DNA from: Roseiarcus fermentans
GTDB lineage: Bacteria; Pseudomonadota; Alphaproteobacteria; Rhizobiales; Beijerinckiaceae
NCBI RefSeq assembly: GCF_003315135.1
Contig: NZ_QNRK01000015.1
Location: 1 to 64,000 of the forward strand
Length of the DNA: 64,000 nt
Direction of reading: 5' to 3'
Shown here: positions 32,941 through 42,949 of the stretch, piece by piece
How the letters are laid out: every line of letters starts with the position of its first letter
How positions within the stretch are numbered: position 1 is the stretch's first letter
Made by a program: the position numbers and the translations under genes
The notes under the pieces: model-generated
Databases searched by the model: none
What the model saw: only the letters and a program-made list of their open reading frames with translations
What the model was told of the DNA's origin: nothing

Positions 32941-34284
32941 ATGCCGCAGCTTCGTGTAGATAGAGATTTGCAACCTTCGGGTTGCATGTTACCCCGAATG
33001 CGAAGCCGTTTGCGGGTCCTGAAACCGATGAAGAGGCCGTCAGACGGCGCGGGCAAGCTCCGCGGCATGTCCCGGAAGGCGATGGCCGACATAGGCGGGC
33101 GCATCCGCAGCCTGCGGATGCGCCTGGACCGGAGCGAACCCGGCTTCGCGGCGCTGCTCGGAGTCGAGCCGGAGCTCGTCGCGGCGTGGGAGGCCGGGGA
33201 GCGCATCGATCGCGATGCGCTGATCCTGATCGCCGGCGCGACCGACACGGAGATGGAGTGGCTCATCGCCGGACTGACGCCCGCCGAGGTGGAATCGTTC
33301 CACGCGGCGGCCCGGGCGGACCGCCGCCGATCGAGGCGGCCCGACCAGGCGGTCCGCGACGACGGCCTGGTCAGGCCGCGGCTCATCATGGCCGACGAGC
33401 CGCCGCCGCCATCGATCGCGGCCGCCTGGGACGTCCAGCCGGAAAGCGGCGCGCCGGCCGCGCGCAGGCGGCCGTCGGCCCTGCTTCTCGACCTTCCCGG
33501 CGCGACGCTGGTCGCGGGACGCCGGGCGGCGGCCTATCGCGTGCGGCCCGCGTCCGGCCTGGAGCAGGTTCAACTCAAACTCGTGCTCCAGGGCCGCCAC
33601 CGCTTCGAGGGGCCGCGAGGACGCTGCACGATCGGGCGAGGCGGCGCGCTGTTCACGTCGAGCGCGGACGCCGGGCTCGCCGCCTACGCGCCCGCCGGGC
33701 GCTACGTCAGCGTGTTCCTTCCGGCGGCGTCGCTCGCGACGCGCGCGCCGCGCTTCGCGGCGCGCCTGATGACGCCGATCGCCGCCGGCAGCCCGCCCCT
33801 GCGGCTGATCGGGGCCTACGTCTCGAGCCTCATGCTGTCCGAGGACGGGCTCGACCCCGAGACCGCCCGGTCGCTCGCCGAGCATTTCGTCGATTTGTGC
33901 GCGATCCTGCTCGGCGCCGAGGGCGACGACCGGGCGCTGGCCGAAGCGCGCGGCCTGCGCGCGGCGCAACGGACCGCCGCCGCGCAGGCGATCGAGGCCG
34001 GGGCGACGACCCCGGGATTTTCCGCGGCGGCGCTCGCCCTCTCGCTCGGCGTGACCGAGGGGCAGCTCCACGAGCTGTTCCTCGAGACGGGAGAGGGGTT
34101 CTGGGACCGCGTCGACGCGCGCCGGCTCGACATCGCCCGCGCCCGTCTGGTCGACCCGGAGTTCGACCCGATGACGGTCGCCGAACTCGCCTTCGCCTGC
34201 GGCTTTTCCAGCCTCGGCGAGTTCACCCGGCTGTTTACGGCGCGATTCGGCGTCGACCCGGCCGACTTCCGGCGGCGGCGGTAG
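32941..34284 (+). CDS. Transcriptional regulator with XRE-like N-terminus and AraC-type C-terminus
   Basis: A 447-residue regulator. Residues about 45-105 look like a helix-turn-helix of the XRE type (GRIRSLRMRLDRSEPGFAALLGVEPELVAAWEAGE). The middle carries a cupin-like AraC effector region (KLVLQGRHRFEGPRGRCTIGRGGALFTSS). The C-terminus is an AraC double helix-turn-helix (RLDIARARLVDPEFDPMTVAELAFACGFSS then EFTRLFTARFGVDPADFRRRR). ATG 32941 has AGGAAAAAGGA before it; starts at 33028 or 33067 would also keep the XRE part. Two DNA-binding modules in one protein is unusual. Target genes are unknown. Confidence 0.75.
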   Translation: MPQLRVDRDLQPSGCMLPRMRSRLRVLKPMKRPSDGAGKLRGMSRKAMADIGGRIRSLRMRLDRSEPGFAALLGVEPELVAAWEAGERIDRDALILIAGATDTEMEWLIAGLTPAEVESFHAAARADRRRSRRPDQAVRDDGLVRPRLIMADEPPPPSIAAAWDVQPESGAPAARRRPSALLLDLPGATLVAGRRAAAYRVRPASGLEQVQLKLVLQGRHRFEGPRGRCTIGRGGALFTSSADAGLAAYAPAGRYVSVFLPAASLATRAPRFAARLMTPIAAGSPPLRLIGAYVSSLMLSEDGLDPETARSLAEHFVDLCAILLGAEGDDRALAEARGLRAAQRTAAAQAIEAGATTPGFSAAALALSLGVTEGQLHELFLETGEGFWDRVDARRLDIARARLVDPEFDPMTVAELAFACGFSSLGEFTRLFTARFGVDPADFRRRR

Positions 34285-34309
34285 GGGGCGAAGGCAGCGC
34301 AAAGCCCCC
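34284..34309. terminator. Possible hairpin between convergent genes
   Basis: GGGGGC (34284-34289) and GCCCCC (34304-34309) pair around a 14-base loop between the convergent regulator and adenine deaminase genes. There is no T-run; termination is inferred from position only. Confidence 0.3.
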
Positions 34310-34310
34310 C

Positions 34311-36020
34311 TCAGTCCCGCACGAACTCCATCCGGTCGACGTCGACGAGGCCCATGTCGGTGATCTTCAGGTGCGGGATCACCGGCAGCGGCAGGAAGGC
34401 CACCTGGAGGAACGGCTCGGCCAACGTGACGCCGAGCCCGCGCGCGGCGGCGCGCAGCGGGATCAGCGCCTCGCGCACGTCCTCGAAGCTCATGAGGCTC
34501 ATCAGCCCGCCGACCGGCAGCGCCAGTTCGGCGACCACCCGTCCCTCGTTCACAACCGCGAAGCCGCCCTCGATCTCGCGCAGCCGGTTGACCGCGACCG
34601 CCATGTCGGCGCCATTGGTCCCGACAACGCAGAGGTTGTGGCTGTCGTGGCCGACCGACGAAGCGATCGCGCCGCGCTTCATGCCGAACCCCTTGACGAA
34701 GCCGGTCGCCCGGTTGTCGTTGATCCCGTGGCGGGCGACGACGGCCACCTTGACCACGTCCTGGTCGAGATCGACGTCGCGCTCGCCGTTGCGGTAGGGC
34801 AGCGTCACCGCAACGCGCTCGGTGATGATCTTGTGCGGGACGATGCCGATCGCCTGCGTCGAAGGCCCCTGCCCGCGCGCAGCGAAGTCGCCGGCCTCGA
34901 CGCGGCGCGCGTGGACGCTGTTCCGCCCGACCGGCGCCAGGCGCCCGCGCGCGGAAAACAGCGCGTCGTCCACCATCCGGCCGGCGGCGAGCACGCTCGA
35001 CACGGCGCAGGTCTCGAGGTCGTCCAGCACCACGAGGTCGGCGCGCCAGCCCGGCGCGACCAGGCCGCGATCGCGTAAGCCGAAGATGCGCGCGGCCGAG
35101 ATGGTGGCGGCGCGGTAGGCGGCGAGCGGCGGCGCCCCGAGCCGGATCGCCGTGCGGATCAGGAAGTCGAGGTGCCCCTCCTCGGCGATGTCGAGCGGAT
35201 TGCGGTCGTCGGTGCAGAAGGCGATGAACGGCGAATTGCGCTCGGTGATCACCGACGCGAGCGCCTCCAGATCCTTGCAGATCGAGCCTTCGCGGATCAG
35301 CACCGCCATCCCCTTCGACAGCTTCTCGTAGGCCTCGGGCAGGTTGGTCACTTCGTGGTCGGTGCGCACGCCGGCGCTGAGATAGCCGTTGAGGGCGAGG
35401 CCGCCGAGCAGCGGGCTGTGGCCGTCGATGTGCCGGGTCTGGAAGGCCGCGAGCTTGGCGAGGCACTCCGGATCGGCGGCGAGCACGCCCTGGTAGTTCA
35501 TGAACTCGGCGAGCCCGATGACTTTCGGATGGTCGGCGAGCGCGACGAGATCGGCGGCGTCGAGGCGGGCGCCGGAGGTTTCGAGATGGGTGGCCGGCAC
35601 GCAGCTCGACATCTGTACGCGCAGGTCCATCGCCATCGCCATCGCGCCATCGAGGAAATAGCGGACGCCGGCCTCGCCGAGCACGTTGCCGATCTCGTGC
35701 GGATCGCAGATCGACGTGGTCACGCCGTGGCGCAACACGCAGCGGTCGAATTCGAGCGGCGTGATCAGCGACGATTCGACGTGGCAATGGGTGTCGATGA
35801 AGCCGGGAACGACGATCTGGCCGCGGACGTCGATCTCGCGTGCGCCGCGGTACTCGCCCAGCGTGCCGACGATCCGGTCGTTGCAGATCGCGACGTCGCC
35901 CGCGAGCAGCTGCCCGCTGACGAGGTCGAGGATCCGCCCGCCCTTGAGCACGAGGTCGGCCTCGGCGCGGCCCTGCCCCATCGCAATGGCGCGGCCGAGA
36001 AAGGCGATGGCGTCGCTCAT
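34311..36020 (-). CDS. ade: Adenine deaminase
   Basis: A 569-residue amidohydrolase of the adenine deaminase family, converting adenine to hypoxanthine in purine salvage. Metal-binding DTHCHVESS near residue 92 is typical, as are [29 protein letters not shown] and the C-terminal [13 protein letters not shown] and [15 protein letters not shown] 36020 has GAGGAG upstream. It is divergent from pdxY, about 105 bases away. Confidence 0.93.
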   Translation of the reverse strand: MSDAIAFLGRAIAMGQGRAEADLVLKGGRILDLVSGQLLAGDVAICNDRIVGTLGEYRGAREIDVRGQIVVPGFIDTHCHVESSLITPLEFDRCVLRHGVTTSICDPHEIGNVLGEAGVRYFLDGAMAMAMDLRVQMSSCVPATHLETSGARLDAADLVALADHPKVIGLAEFMNYQGVLAADPECLAKLAAFQTRHIDGHSPLLGGLALNGYLSAGVRTDHEVTNLPEAYEKLSKGMAVLIREGSICKDLEALASVITERNSPFIAFCTDDRNPLDIAEEGHLDFLIRTAIRLGAPPLAAYRAATISAARIFGLRDRGLVAPGWRADLVVLDDLETCAVSSVLAAGRMVDDALFSARGRLAPVGRNSVHARRVEAGDFAARGQGPSTQAIGIVPHKIITERVAVTLPYRNGERDVDLDQDVVKVAVVARHGINDNRATGFVKGFGMKRGAIASSVGHDSHNLCVVGTNGADMAVAVNRLREIEGGFAVVNEGRVVAELALPVGGLMSLMSFEDVREALIPLRAAARGLGVTLAEPFLQVAFLPLPVIPHLKITDMGLVDVDRMEFVRD

Positions 36021-36125
36021 GGGGTCGGGCTCCTCGGGGTTAACGGGCGCCATTGTCTCAGGCTCGGCGGCCCGGCTCAAGCCGCGCTTTGACGTCGGCG
36101 CCGATTCGGCGTCAGGTCGGCGCCG

Positions 36126-36992
36126 ATGCGCCCGATCCTGTCGATTCAGTCCCACGTCGTCTACGGCCATGTCGGCGCCGACGCGGCCGCCTTTCCGCTG
36201 CAACGCCTCGGCCGCGAGGTGTGGTCGCTGATGAGCGTTCAGTTCTCCAGCCACACCGGCTATCCGGGCTGGCGCGGCCGCGCCTTCGACGCCGAGATGA
36301 TCGACGACTGCGTCGCCGGCCTTCAGGCGATCGGCGCGCTCGGGCCATGCGCCGGGCTGCTCACCGGCTACCTCGGCAAGGCCGAGATCGGCGAGGCGGC
36401 GCTCAGGGCGCTCGCCGCCGTGCGCAGCGCCAGCCCAGGGGCCGCCTGGTGCTGCGATCCGGTGATCGGCGACGTCGGCCGCGGCCGTTACGTGGCGCCG
36501 GCCGTCGCCGATTTCTTCCGCGAGCGCGCGCTGGCGCACGCGACCATCGTCACGCCGAACGCCTTCGAGCTGGAATGGCTGACCGGCGCGCCGGCGCGGA
36601 CGCTTGGGCAGGCCCGCGAAGCGATCGCCGCGTTGCGCGCTCGCGGACCCGAGGTCGTCGCCGTCACCTCGGTCGCGCTCGACGACACGCCGCCCGACGC
36701 GATCGACGTCCTGGCGGGCGACGACGGCGGCGTCTGGCGCGCGCGCACGCCGCGGCTGCCGATCGCGGTCAATGGCGCCGGCGACCTGTTCGCGGCGCTG
36801 TTCTTTCATCATTGGCTGGAGCGCGGATCGACCCCCGAGGCGCTGGCGAAGGCGGTCTCGTCGACGTTCTGCGTCGTCGCGGCGACGCTGGCGGCGAACC
36901 GGCGCGAACTCGCGCTGATCGACGCGCAGGAAGAGTTTTTGCGCCCGTCGCAGGCGTTTTCGGCCGAACCGTTGGGACCGTCTGTCCGCTAG
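36126..36992 (+). CDS. pdxY: Pyridoxal kinase
   Basis: A 288-residue ribokinase-fold kinase phosphorylating pyridoxal in vitamin B6 salvage. Signature segments are [14 protein letters not shown] at the start, [35 protein letters not shown] and the ATP/catalytic [12 protein letters not shown] with the catalytic Asp. PdxY assignment over PdxK rests on the N-terminal motif and length. The 257 bases after it hold no feature I can support. Confidence 0.92.
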   Translation: MRPILSIQSHVVYGHVGADAAAFPLQRLGREVWSLMSVQFSSHTGYPGWRGRAFDAEMIDDCVAGLQAIGALGPCAGLLTGYLGKAEIGEAALRALAAVRSASPGAAWCCDPVIGDVGRGRYVAPAVADFFRERALAHATIVTPNAFELEWLTGAPARTLGQAREAIAALRARGPEVVAVTSVALDDTPPDAIDVLAGDDGGVWRARTPRLPIAVNGAGDLFAALFFHHWLERGSTPEALAKAVSSTFCVVAATLAANRRELALIDAQEEFLRPSQAFSAEPLGPSVR

Positions 36993-37249
36993 CGGCGCTC
37001 AGCGGGAGGGCGTGCGTCTCGCGCGCTCGGGCGCCGCCCCTGCCGGGGGAGCCCTGTCCGGCTCCTCGCCTGCAACCGCGGCGAAGATCGACCGGCGCCG
37101 CAGGGGCGAAGGCGGCCTCCGCGCTCGCAAGCGGCTTGCGCGGCCCTTTTCGTCATGAACCGCCTTCGCCCGCCCGTTTACTTTTTCTGCGCATCGTCGC
37201 AAAACGTCAGGCGTTCGATGCTAGACTCGGGGCGCGAAAGGGAATGGTC

Positions 37250-37564
37250 ATGCCGCGTACAATCACAACGGTCGGCGCCGTCGCGCTGGGTCTACTCGTC
37301 GGGTGCGTTGCGGCCGACGCGCAAACCCTTCATCGCCACGCGCGTCATCCGGCGGCCGCAGGCCATGAGATCGTGGTTCACGCCCGCGAATCCTATCTGA
37401 CCGCGGGACCGACCGCCCCGGTCGGGACCTACAACGGCTACGCGCTCGACACGATCTCGAGCACCGCGTCGTTCCAGCCGTTCATCGACCACACGACGGT
37501 CGGCGTCCGCGGCCTGGAGCGCCTGCCCAACAACCTGACCTTGCCCGGGTGCTGCGCGCCCTGA
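37250..37564 (+). CDS. Small exported hypothetical protein, possible lipoprotein
   Basis: A 104-residue protein with an N-terminal signal sequence. LVGC at residues 16-19 matches a lipobox; alternatively signal peptidase could cut after ADAQ. The mature part is His-rich at first (LHRHARHP) and ends LPGCCAP. Two ATGs, 37244 and 37250, are in frame; the second has AAAGGGA at good spacing. An extended -10-like TGCTAGACT is at 37219-37227. I do not recognise a family. The next gene, phzF-like, begins 46 bases later. Confidence 0.6.
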   Translation: MPRTITTVGAVALGLLVGCVAADAQTLHRHARHPAAAGHEIVVHARESYLTAGPTAPVGTYNGYALDTISSTASFQPFIDHTTVGVRGLERLPNNLTLPGCCAP

Positions 37565-37610
37565 CAGGGGCAAGCGCAGACTCGTTCGCCTCGCCTCCGG
37601 GAGCCCCGCC

Positions 37611-38510
37611 ATGGCGCGCCGCTTCGCCACGCTCGACGTCTTCACCGAGACGTCGCTCGCCGGCAATCCGCTTGCCGTCGTACTCGACGCGGAGGGCCTC
37701 GACGACCGGCGCATGCAGGCGATCGCGCGCGAGTTCAATCTCTCCGAGACCGTGTTCGCGCTCGCGCCGCGCGATCCGGCTCACGCGGCGCGGGTCCGCA
37801 TCTTCACTCCGACCCGCGAACTGCCGTTCGCCGGCCACCCCACCGTCGGGACCGCCTGCCTGCTCGCGCATCAGCGCGCTCCCGACCCGCTCGCCGCGCT
37901 GGACCTGACCATCGTCCTCGAGGAGGGAGTCGGCGACGTCGTCTGCCGTGTTCGCCGCGACGGCGGGGCGCTGGCGGCCGAGTTCGACCTGCCGCGCCTG
38001 CCCGAGCGCCTCGATCGGCCGCCGCCGCCGGCGGCCAGGATCGCCGACGCGCTCGGCCTCGGGGCGGAGGACATCGGCTTCGATCGCCACCTGCCCGGCC
38101 TGTTCAGCGCCGGGACGCCGTTCCTGTTCGTCCCGATCCGCTCGCTCGACGCGATTGGCCGCGCGCGCCCGAGCGAGGCGCTGTGGATGGAGGACGGCGG
38201 GCCTGCGGCCTTCCTCTACACCCGCGAGGTCGTCGAGCCCGGCTCCGCCTTCCACGCGCGCATGTTCGGCGGCGGCTGGGGCGTGCCGGAGGACCCGGCG
38301 ACCGGCAGCGCCGCCGCGGCCTTCGCCGCCGTCGTCCTCGCCGGCGACGGCCTGGCCGACGGCGACCATGGCCTGGCGATCGAACAGGGCTTCGAGATGG
38401 GCCGCCCGAGCCGCATCGCCCTGCGCCTCGCCGTCGAGGGCGGAGCGCTGCGCTCGGCCGCGATCGGGGGCGGCGCGGTGATCGTTTCCATGGGGGCGCT
38501 CGAGCTGTGA
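37611..38510 (+). CDS. PhzF family isomerase-like protein
   Basis: A 299-residue PhzF/YddE-type protein with the diaminopimelate-epimerase fold. Conserved features are LDVFTETSLAGNPLAVV, NLSETVF with the catalytic Glu, RIFTPTRELPFAGHPTVG and PEDPATGSAAAAFAAV. Most PhzF relatives have no known substrate. The stop overlaps the following Nudix gene (GTGA), so the two are translationally coupled. Confidence 0.9.
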   Translation: MARRFATLDVFTETSLAGNPLAVVLDAEGLDDRRMQAIAREFNLSETVFALAPRDPAHAARVRIFTPTRELPFAGHPTVGTACLLAHQRAPDPLAALDLTIVLEEGVGDVVCRVRRDGGALAAEFDLPRLPERLDRPPPPAARIADALGLGAEDIGFDRHLPGLFSAGTPFLFVPIRSLDAIGRARPSEALWMEDGGPAAFLYTREVVEPGSAFHARMFGGGWGVPEDPATGSAAAAFAAVVLAGDGLADGDHGLAIEQGFEMGRPSRIALRLAVEGGALRSAAIGGGAVIVSMGALEL

Positions 38511-39226
38511 GCGGGGCGCCGCATGTCCTCGAGGTCGCCGAACTCGACTTCGTCCTCGAACCGTCGCGCTGGCGCTTCGCCGAAACGCACAGCGTCGCGA
38601 TCGCGTCGCACTGGGCGAAGCTGAAGAAGGAAAAGCCCGCCGTCTTCAACGGCCGCATCCTGCTGCTCGGCAGACGCGAGTTGCGCGCGCGGGCCGATGG
38701 ACTGGTGAAGATCGCCGGCGCCTATTTCGAGGCCGATTACGCCGACTTCATCGCCTGGCGCGACTTCGGCTGGCCGGGCGAGCTGGTGGAGAACTGTTTC
38801 TCGATGGCCGCCCTGCGTTCCGCGGAAGGCGCCTTCCTGCTCGGCGAGATGGCGCCGCACACCATGAACGCGGGCAAGATCTATTTCCCCGCCGGAACGC
38901 CGGACCTGAGCGACGTATTCGACGGCCGGGTCGACCTCGAAGCCAGCGCCCGACGGGAATTGATGGAGGAGACCGGCGTCGCCGCCGGCGCTGCGGAGGT
39001 CCGGCGTCGGTGGACGGCGGTGTTTTCGGACCGGCGCATCGCCTGCATGAAGGAGATGACGCTGCCGATGCTGGCGGAAGACGTCAAGGCGCGTATCGAC
39101 GCCTTCCTGAGCCGCGACCCGCACTCCGAACTCAGCCGCATGCACATCGTGCGCCGGATGAGCGACGTGGACCGGGCGCGGACGCCCGACTTCGTCGTGG
39201 CCTACCTCGAGGCGGCGTTCGCCTAG
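38507..39226 (+). CDS. NUDIX hydrolase
   Basis: A 239-residue Nudix-type hydrolase. The catalytic core RRELMEETGV matches the REUxEExGU part of the Nudix box at about residues 150-160; the upstream part of the box is expanded (PAGTPDLSDVFDG) rather than the standard glycine spacing. The N-terminal 120 residues form a separate region seen in larger Nudix proteins. The start is GTG 38507 overlapping the phzF-like stop. Substrate unknown, possibly a nucleoside diphosphate derivative. Confidence 0.8.
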   Translation: MSGAPHVLEVAELDFVLEPSRWRFAETHSVAIASHWAKLKKEKPAVFNGRILLLGRRELRARADGLVKIAGAYFEADYADFIAWRDFGWPGELVENCFSMAALRSAEGAFLLGEMAPHTMNAGKIYFPAGTPDLSDVFDGRVDLEASARRELMEETGVAAGAAEVRRRWTAVFSDRRIACMKEMTLPMLAEDVKARIDAFLSRDPHSELSRMHIVRRMSDVDRARTPDFVVAYLEAAFA

Positions 39227-39274
39227 GAAGCGCCGGCGGCCGATTCGCGACGCCGCGGCGGAGCCGACCGGGAC

Positions 39275-39490
39275 CGCGCCGCCGGCGCCCGCCTCAACTG
39301 TGGTAGGTGATCGAACCCAGGCTGGACGCCGACACGTTGGTCAACGTGACGACGTCGGCGGCGTCGAACGTAATCAGGGTGCTGGCGCCGGACTGGGAAA
39401 TGGCGAGATGTCCCTGATCGGCGATGTTGAAGGACAGCGTGTCCGCCGAGGTGTAGCCGTTCACCGTGTCCAGGCCGAACGCCGTCTGGT
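39275..39490. repeat. 3' gene-end duplication, copy 1 (copy 2 at 42931-43146)
   Basis: The last about 200 coding bases and 19 bases after the stop codon are nearly identical to those of the calpain-like gene, at an offset of 3656 bases. Identity stops abruptly at 39275/42931 beyond the stop codon. This points to a segmental duplication or gene conversion. Confidence 0.8.
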
Positions 39491-41810
39491 TGAACAGGAG
39501 CGCGTCGGTCGCGGAGAGAGTCGCGACGTTTTCCGAGCCGCCGGTGAAGTCGACTGTGTCGCCGGCGCCCGAGATCGAGGCTTTCGCGTTGGTCAGATAG
39601 ACCGTCCCGGTCGCGCCGTTGGCGCTCTTCACCGTATCCGGAGCGGTTCCGGTATTGATCAGGCTCGCGGAATTGTTCGCCCCGGCATAGAAGTCGATCG
39701 TGTCGCCGCCGCCGGTGATGTTGGCGCCGGCGTTGGTGAGATAGACCGTCCCGGTCGCGCCGTTCGCGCTCTTCACATTGTCCCAGGCGCTGACGGTGTT
39801 GATCAGGCTCGCGGAATTGTTCGCCCCGGCATAGAAGTCGACCGTGTCGCCGCCGCCGGCGATGTTGGCGCCGGCGTTGGTGAGATAGACCGTCCCGGTC
39901 GCGCCGTTCGCGCTCTTCACCGTGTCCCAGGCGCTGACGGTGTTGATCAGGCTCGCGGAATTGTTCGCGCTCTGAAAAAACTCGACCGTGTCGCCGCCGC
40001 CGGCGATGTTGGCGCCCGCGCTGGTGAGGTAGACCGCCCCGGTCGCGCCGTTCGCGCTCTTCACCGTGTCCCACTCGCTTCCGGTGTTGATCAGGCTCGC
40101 GGAATTGTTCGCGCCCTGAAAGAAGTCGACCGTGTCGCCGCCGCCGGCGATGTTGGCGCCGGCGTTGGACAGGTACACCGTCCCGGTCGCGCCGTTCGCG
40201 CTCTTCACCGCGTCCCATGCGCTGACGGTGTTGATCAGGCTCGCGGAATTGTTCGCCCCCGCATAAAAGTCGACCGTTTCGCCGCCGCCGGCGATGTTGG
40301 CGCCGGCGTTGGTGAGGTAGACCGTCCCGGTCGTGCCGCTGTTCGCGCTCTTCACCGCGTCCCAAGCGCTGACGGTGTTGCTCAGGCTCGCGGAATTGTT
40401 CGCGCCGCCGCCAGAGAAGACGACCGTGTCGCCGCCCCCTGCGATGTTGGCGCCGGCGTTGGCGAGATAGACCGCCCCGGTCGCGCCATTCGCGTTGGTG
40501 ACCGTGTCCCAGGAGCCGAACGTGCCGCTCAGGCTCGCGGAATTGTTCGCGCCGCCGAAAAAGACCACCGTTTCGCCGCCGCCGACGACGTTGGCGGAGC
40601 CGCCGTTGAGGTAGAACGCCTGCGTCCCCCCGACGATGTTGACGATACTGAAGACCGGATTCGTGATCTTGCCCAGCGCGACCGTGTCCTTTTTGGCCCC
40701 GCCCGTCACGAAAAGTGCGGGAATAACACCGGTTAACGGCGCCGTCAGGGTGATCGAGGCAATATGAGAATTGGCGTTGACGGCGTCAAAGTCCGTAACC
40801 AAATGCGAATCGTAGGTAAGCGCAAGCGTGTATGCGGACCCGTTCGCGTTCTGAAGCCGGCTGATCGCCGAACTATCTTGAGACAACTGAGTGTCTGAAA
40901 CACCGACCGTGCCGTTGTCGGTAATGACGATGGCGCCGCCGATCCCGTTCAACGCATCGAGACTCGCGGAGATATTGTCAGCGGTGTCGAAGATGCTGCC
41001 CGTCGCGCCCGACAGAATGTCGTTCGATCCGAAATCCGCTCCGTTGAAATTGAGGCTGGCTATGGTCTGGCCGGTGGAGATTTGTGTGATGACGCCGGAG
41101 CCGAGCGTGAAACCGGTCGTTCCGCCACCCTCGTTCTGCTTGACCGCGATCGCGCCGAGATCGGCCATCGTTTGCGGCAGGTTGCCGGAGATCGCGATGC
41201 TGTAGTCCCCGGTCGTGGCGGTGAGCGTGGAGCCCGACCAGTTCAAGCTTGCCTGGGTTGCGCCGGCGTTCGCGAGCGTGATGGCCGAAACACTGTAATT
41301 GCTCAAGATCGAGGCCGGCGCATAGAAGCCCGGGTTCAGCTGTCCGCTCGACGTAAACAGTTGGGAAAGCCCGGTTGCGACCGTCGCAACGTCCACCGGC
41401 AGGTCGCCCTTGATCGTCAGCGTCTCCGATCCGGCGGTCGCCACCCATAACGACGGCGACAGCGAGAGCTGGGCGACCTGGGCGCCGTTGCTGGTCATGA
41501 CGATCGAGGAGATCGCGCCGCCGGCCGAGCTGCTCAGAATCTGGAGCGCTCCCTGGAGGCTGTTTATGCTTTCCAGCTGGGTGATGGAGGTCAACGTCAG
41601 CGAGAAGCCGCTGCCGTTGATCGTGACCGTGTTGCCGTTCGTGTCGGACAGGACAATTTGGGTCGAGCCGAGAGCCGTCGGATAGAGGGAGCTGGGGTCG
41701 AGCGAAGCGAAAAACTGCTGGACCTGCGACAGGGCGCCCAGGGAAAGGATTGAATTCCACTCGCTACTTAGGTATGATTCGATCGTGTTCAGACCCGCAA
41801 GCGCCGTCAT
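39294..41810 (-). CDS. Tandem-repeat secreted protein, likely type I secretion substrate
   Basis: An 838-residue protein (853 if the TTG at 41855 is used; ATG 41810 has GAGG upstream). The N-terminal about 350 residues are beta-rich and Ser/Thr/Asn-rich. A module with VITDNGTVGVSDTQLSQD precedes the repeats, as in many alphaproteobacterial adhesins. Then come about seven 48-residue repeats of the form NNSASLINTVSAWDTV...GGGDTVDFYAGA. The C-terminal about 75 residues (LSFNIADQGHLAIS ... DAADVVTLTNVS) resemble type I secretion C-termini. There is no signal peptide. Close paralogue of the calpain-like protein but without the protease. Role may be adhesion or surface layer; inferred. Confidence 0.8.
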   Translation of the reverse strand: MTALAGLNTIESYLSSEWNSILSLGALSQVQQFFASLDPSSLYPTALGSTQIVLSDTNGNTVTINGSGFSLTLTSITQLESINSLQGALQILSSSAGGAISSIVMTSNGAQVAQLSLSPSLWVATAGSETLTIKGDLPVDVATVATGLSQLFTSSGQLNPGFYAPASILSNYSVSAITLANAGATQASLNWSGSTLTATTGDYSIAISGNLPQTMADLGAIAVKQNEGGGTTGFTLGSGVITQISTGQTIASLNFNGADFGSNDILSGATGSIFDTADNISASLDALNGIGGAIVITDNGTVGVSDTQLSQDSSAISRLQNANGSAYTLALTYDSHLVTDFDAVNANSHIASITLTAPLTGVIPALFVTGGAKKDTVALGKITNPVFSIVNIVGGTQAFYLNGGSANVVGGGETVVFFGGANNSASLSGTFGSWDTVTNANGATGAVYLANAGANIAGGGDTVVFSGGGANNSASLSNTVSAWDAVKSANSGTTGTVYLTNAGANIAGGGETVDFYAGANNSASLINTVSAWDAVKSANGATGTVYLSNAGANIAGGGDTVDFFQGANNSASLINTGSEWDTVKSANGATGAVYLTSAGANIAGGGDTVEFFQSANNSASLINTVSAWDTVKSANGATGTVYLTNAGANIAGGGDTVDFYAGANNSASLINTVSAWDNVKSANGATGTVYLTNAGANITGGGDTIDFYAGANNSASLINTGTAPDTVKSANGATGTVYLTNAKASISGAGDTVDFTGGSENVATLSATDALLFNQTAFGLDTVNGYTSADTLSFNIADQGHLAISQSGASTLITFDAADVVTLTNVSASSLGSITYHS
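39500..40600 (-). repeat. 144-bp tandem repeats, array A
   Basis: About seven to eight units encoding 48 residues each. Matching positions of the conserved GCGGAATTGTT recur at 39667, 39811, 39955, 40099, 40243 (144 apart), then 40390 and 40537 (147 apart, one extra codon each). Inner units are nearly identical at DNA level; outer units are degenerate. Confidence 0.9.
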
Positions 41811-41913
41811 GACCTGAGCCTCGAGATTTGCATTGCCACTATTGTAGAATATCAATCTCGACGTTAACAGTGGAACTTACACAGCGTCAATGGACCGTTT
41901 GTCGCGGGGAATC

Positions 41914-42801
41914 ATGGACACGAGGTTCGCCAGTTGGTGTTTCGCCTGCATTTTCTCGGTCCTTGCTTCCTATCGCGCGCAGGCTCAGGTCGCTCTCGAA
42001 GTCGGGACGGACATTGGCCTCTGGCGGGTGACGGTCGCGGCGGAGAAGACGACCTTCCTCGGGCAGTACGGGACCTACGTCGAGCCGGCCGTCGCGAGAG
42101 CCTGGAATGTGTTCTGGCGCGGCCCACCATCACACGGCGGCGGAGTCCCGCCTTCAGGAGGCGGATCCTCGGGCGGGTCCGGCGGCGGGTCGGCCGGAAG
42201 ACCGTCGAAACCGCGCCCGGACTTCTGGCATATTCTTCTGCCGTCCGGAAAATTGCCGCGCGATCTGCAACTCGGTTTTACCGGCGTTCCAGGCGGATAT
42301 GCGTCGCTCATGTACGAGCCCGACGTCCTGCGGCTGTGGGCCGGACTGAAGCCTCGCATCTCGGTCGAGATTATGTACGACATGAACGCCGTCAACGGGA
42401 ACGCCCCAACCGGGTTCGGCATCCTGACCGATCCGACCCGAGGCTACGCCAGCGCGTCAATCACCGCGTTTGGACCGGACATTGCCCTTCCCGTCTGGGG
42501 ATGGGAAACCGGCAGCGGCTCGTATGCCCTCTATGCCGGCCACGGCTGGATGAAGGATTGGACATACACCTATGGGGCCGTCCAGTCCGTCTTTCTCCAG
42601 CTCTCCACGAAGACCTACGTCCACAGAACCATTCAAACGTATTCGCTGACCGGCGAATGGCGACCGCCACGCGGAACCTCGTCGCTCCTCGACATTCCCA
42701 ATATCGCCCGGTTCAGCGGCGTCGACTTTCTTCTGCAAGGATATGGAACCGAGCACATGTGGACGATCGGCGCCACAGCCGCGGCGATCTGGAGGCTGTA
42801 G
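41914..42801 (+). CDS. Hypothetical exported protein
   Basis: A 295-residue protein I do not recognise, placed between the two repeat genes on the opposite strand. ATG 41914 opens a signal peptide ending RAQAQ; ATG 41890 would add eight residues. A flexible Gly/Ser/Pro linker (about residues 85-105: GGGVPPSGGGSSGG and so on) separates a short N-terminal domain (VALEVGTDIGLWRVTVAAEK) from a larger domain rich in aromatic and beta-prone residues. The first domain contains GTYVEPAVARAW. It is likely periplasmic or surface-exposed. Only about 100 bases separate it from the divergent repeat gene, so a shared control region is likely. Confidence 0.65.
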   Translation: MDTRFASWCFACIFSVLASYRAQAQVALEVGTDIGLWRVTVAAEKTTFLGQYGTYVEPAVARAWNVFWRGPPSHGGGVPPSGGGSSGGSGGGSAGRPSKPRPDFWHILLPSGKLPRDLQLGFTGVPGGYASLMYEPDVLRLWAGLKPRISVEIMYDMNAVNGNAPTGFGILTDPTRGYASASITAFGPDIALPVWGWETGSGSYALYAGHGWMKDWTYTYGAVQSVFLQLSTKTYVHRTIQTYSLTGEWRPPRGTSSLLDIPNIARFSGVDFLLQGYGTEHMWTIGATAAAIWRL

Positions 42802-42949
42802 CGCACGAGCAGACGCCAGGCGCGCAACGTCGCCAAGCGCGCGTTGCCGCCGAACCGACAGCGCCTCCCGGCGCGGTCGAGCCTCGCTCTGCGAACCGGC
42901 GCACCGCCTGCATGACGCGCCGCCGATGCACGCGCCGCCGGCGCCCGCC

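Noticed and set aside
39300-40736. Plus-strand repetitive frame opposite repeat array A
   Set aside because: Repeat pattern mirrors the coding strand; no proper start signal.
41872-41899. GGAAC ... CGTT as an EcfG promoter for the gene at 41914
   Set aside because: The spacer is 19 bases, outside the known 16-17 range, and it leaves almost no leader.
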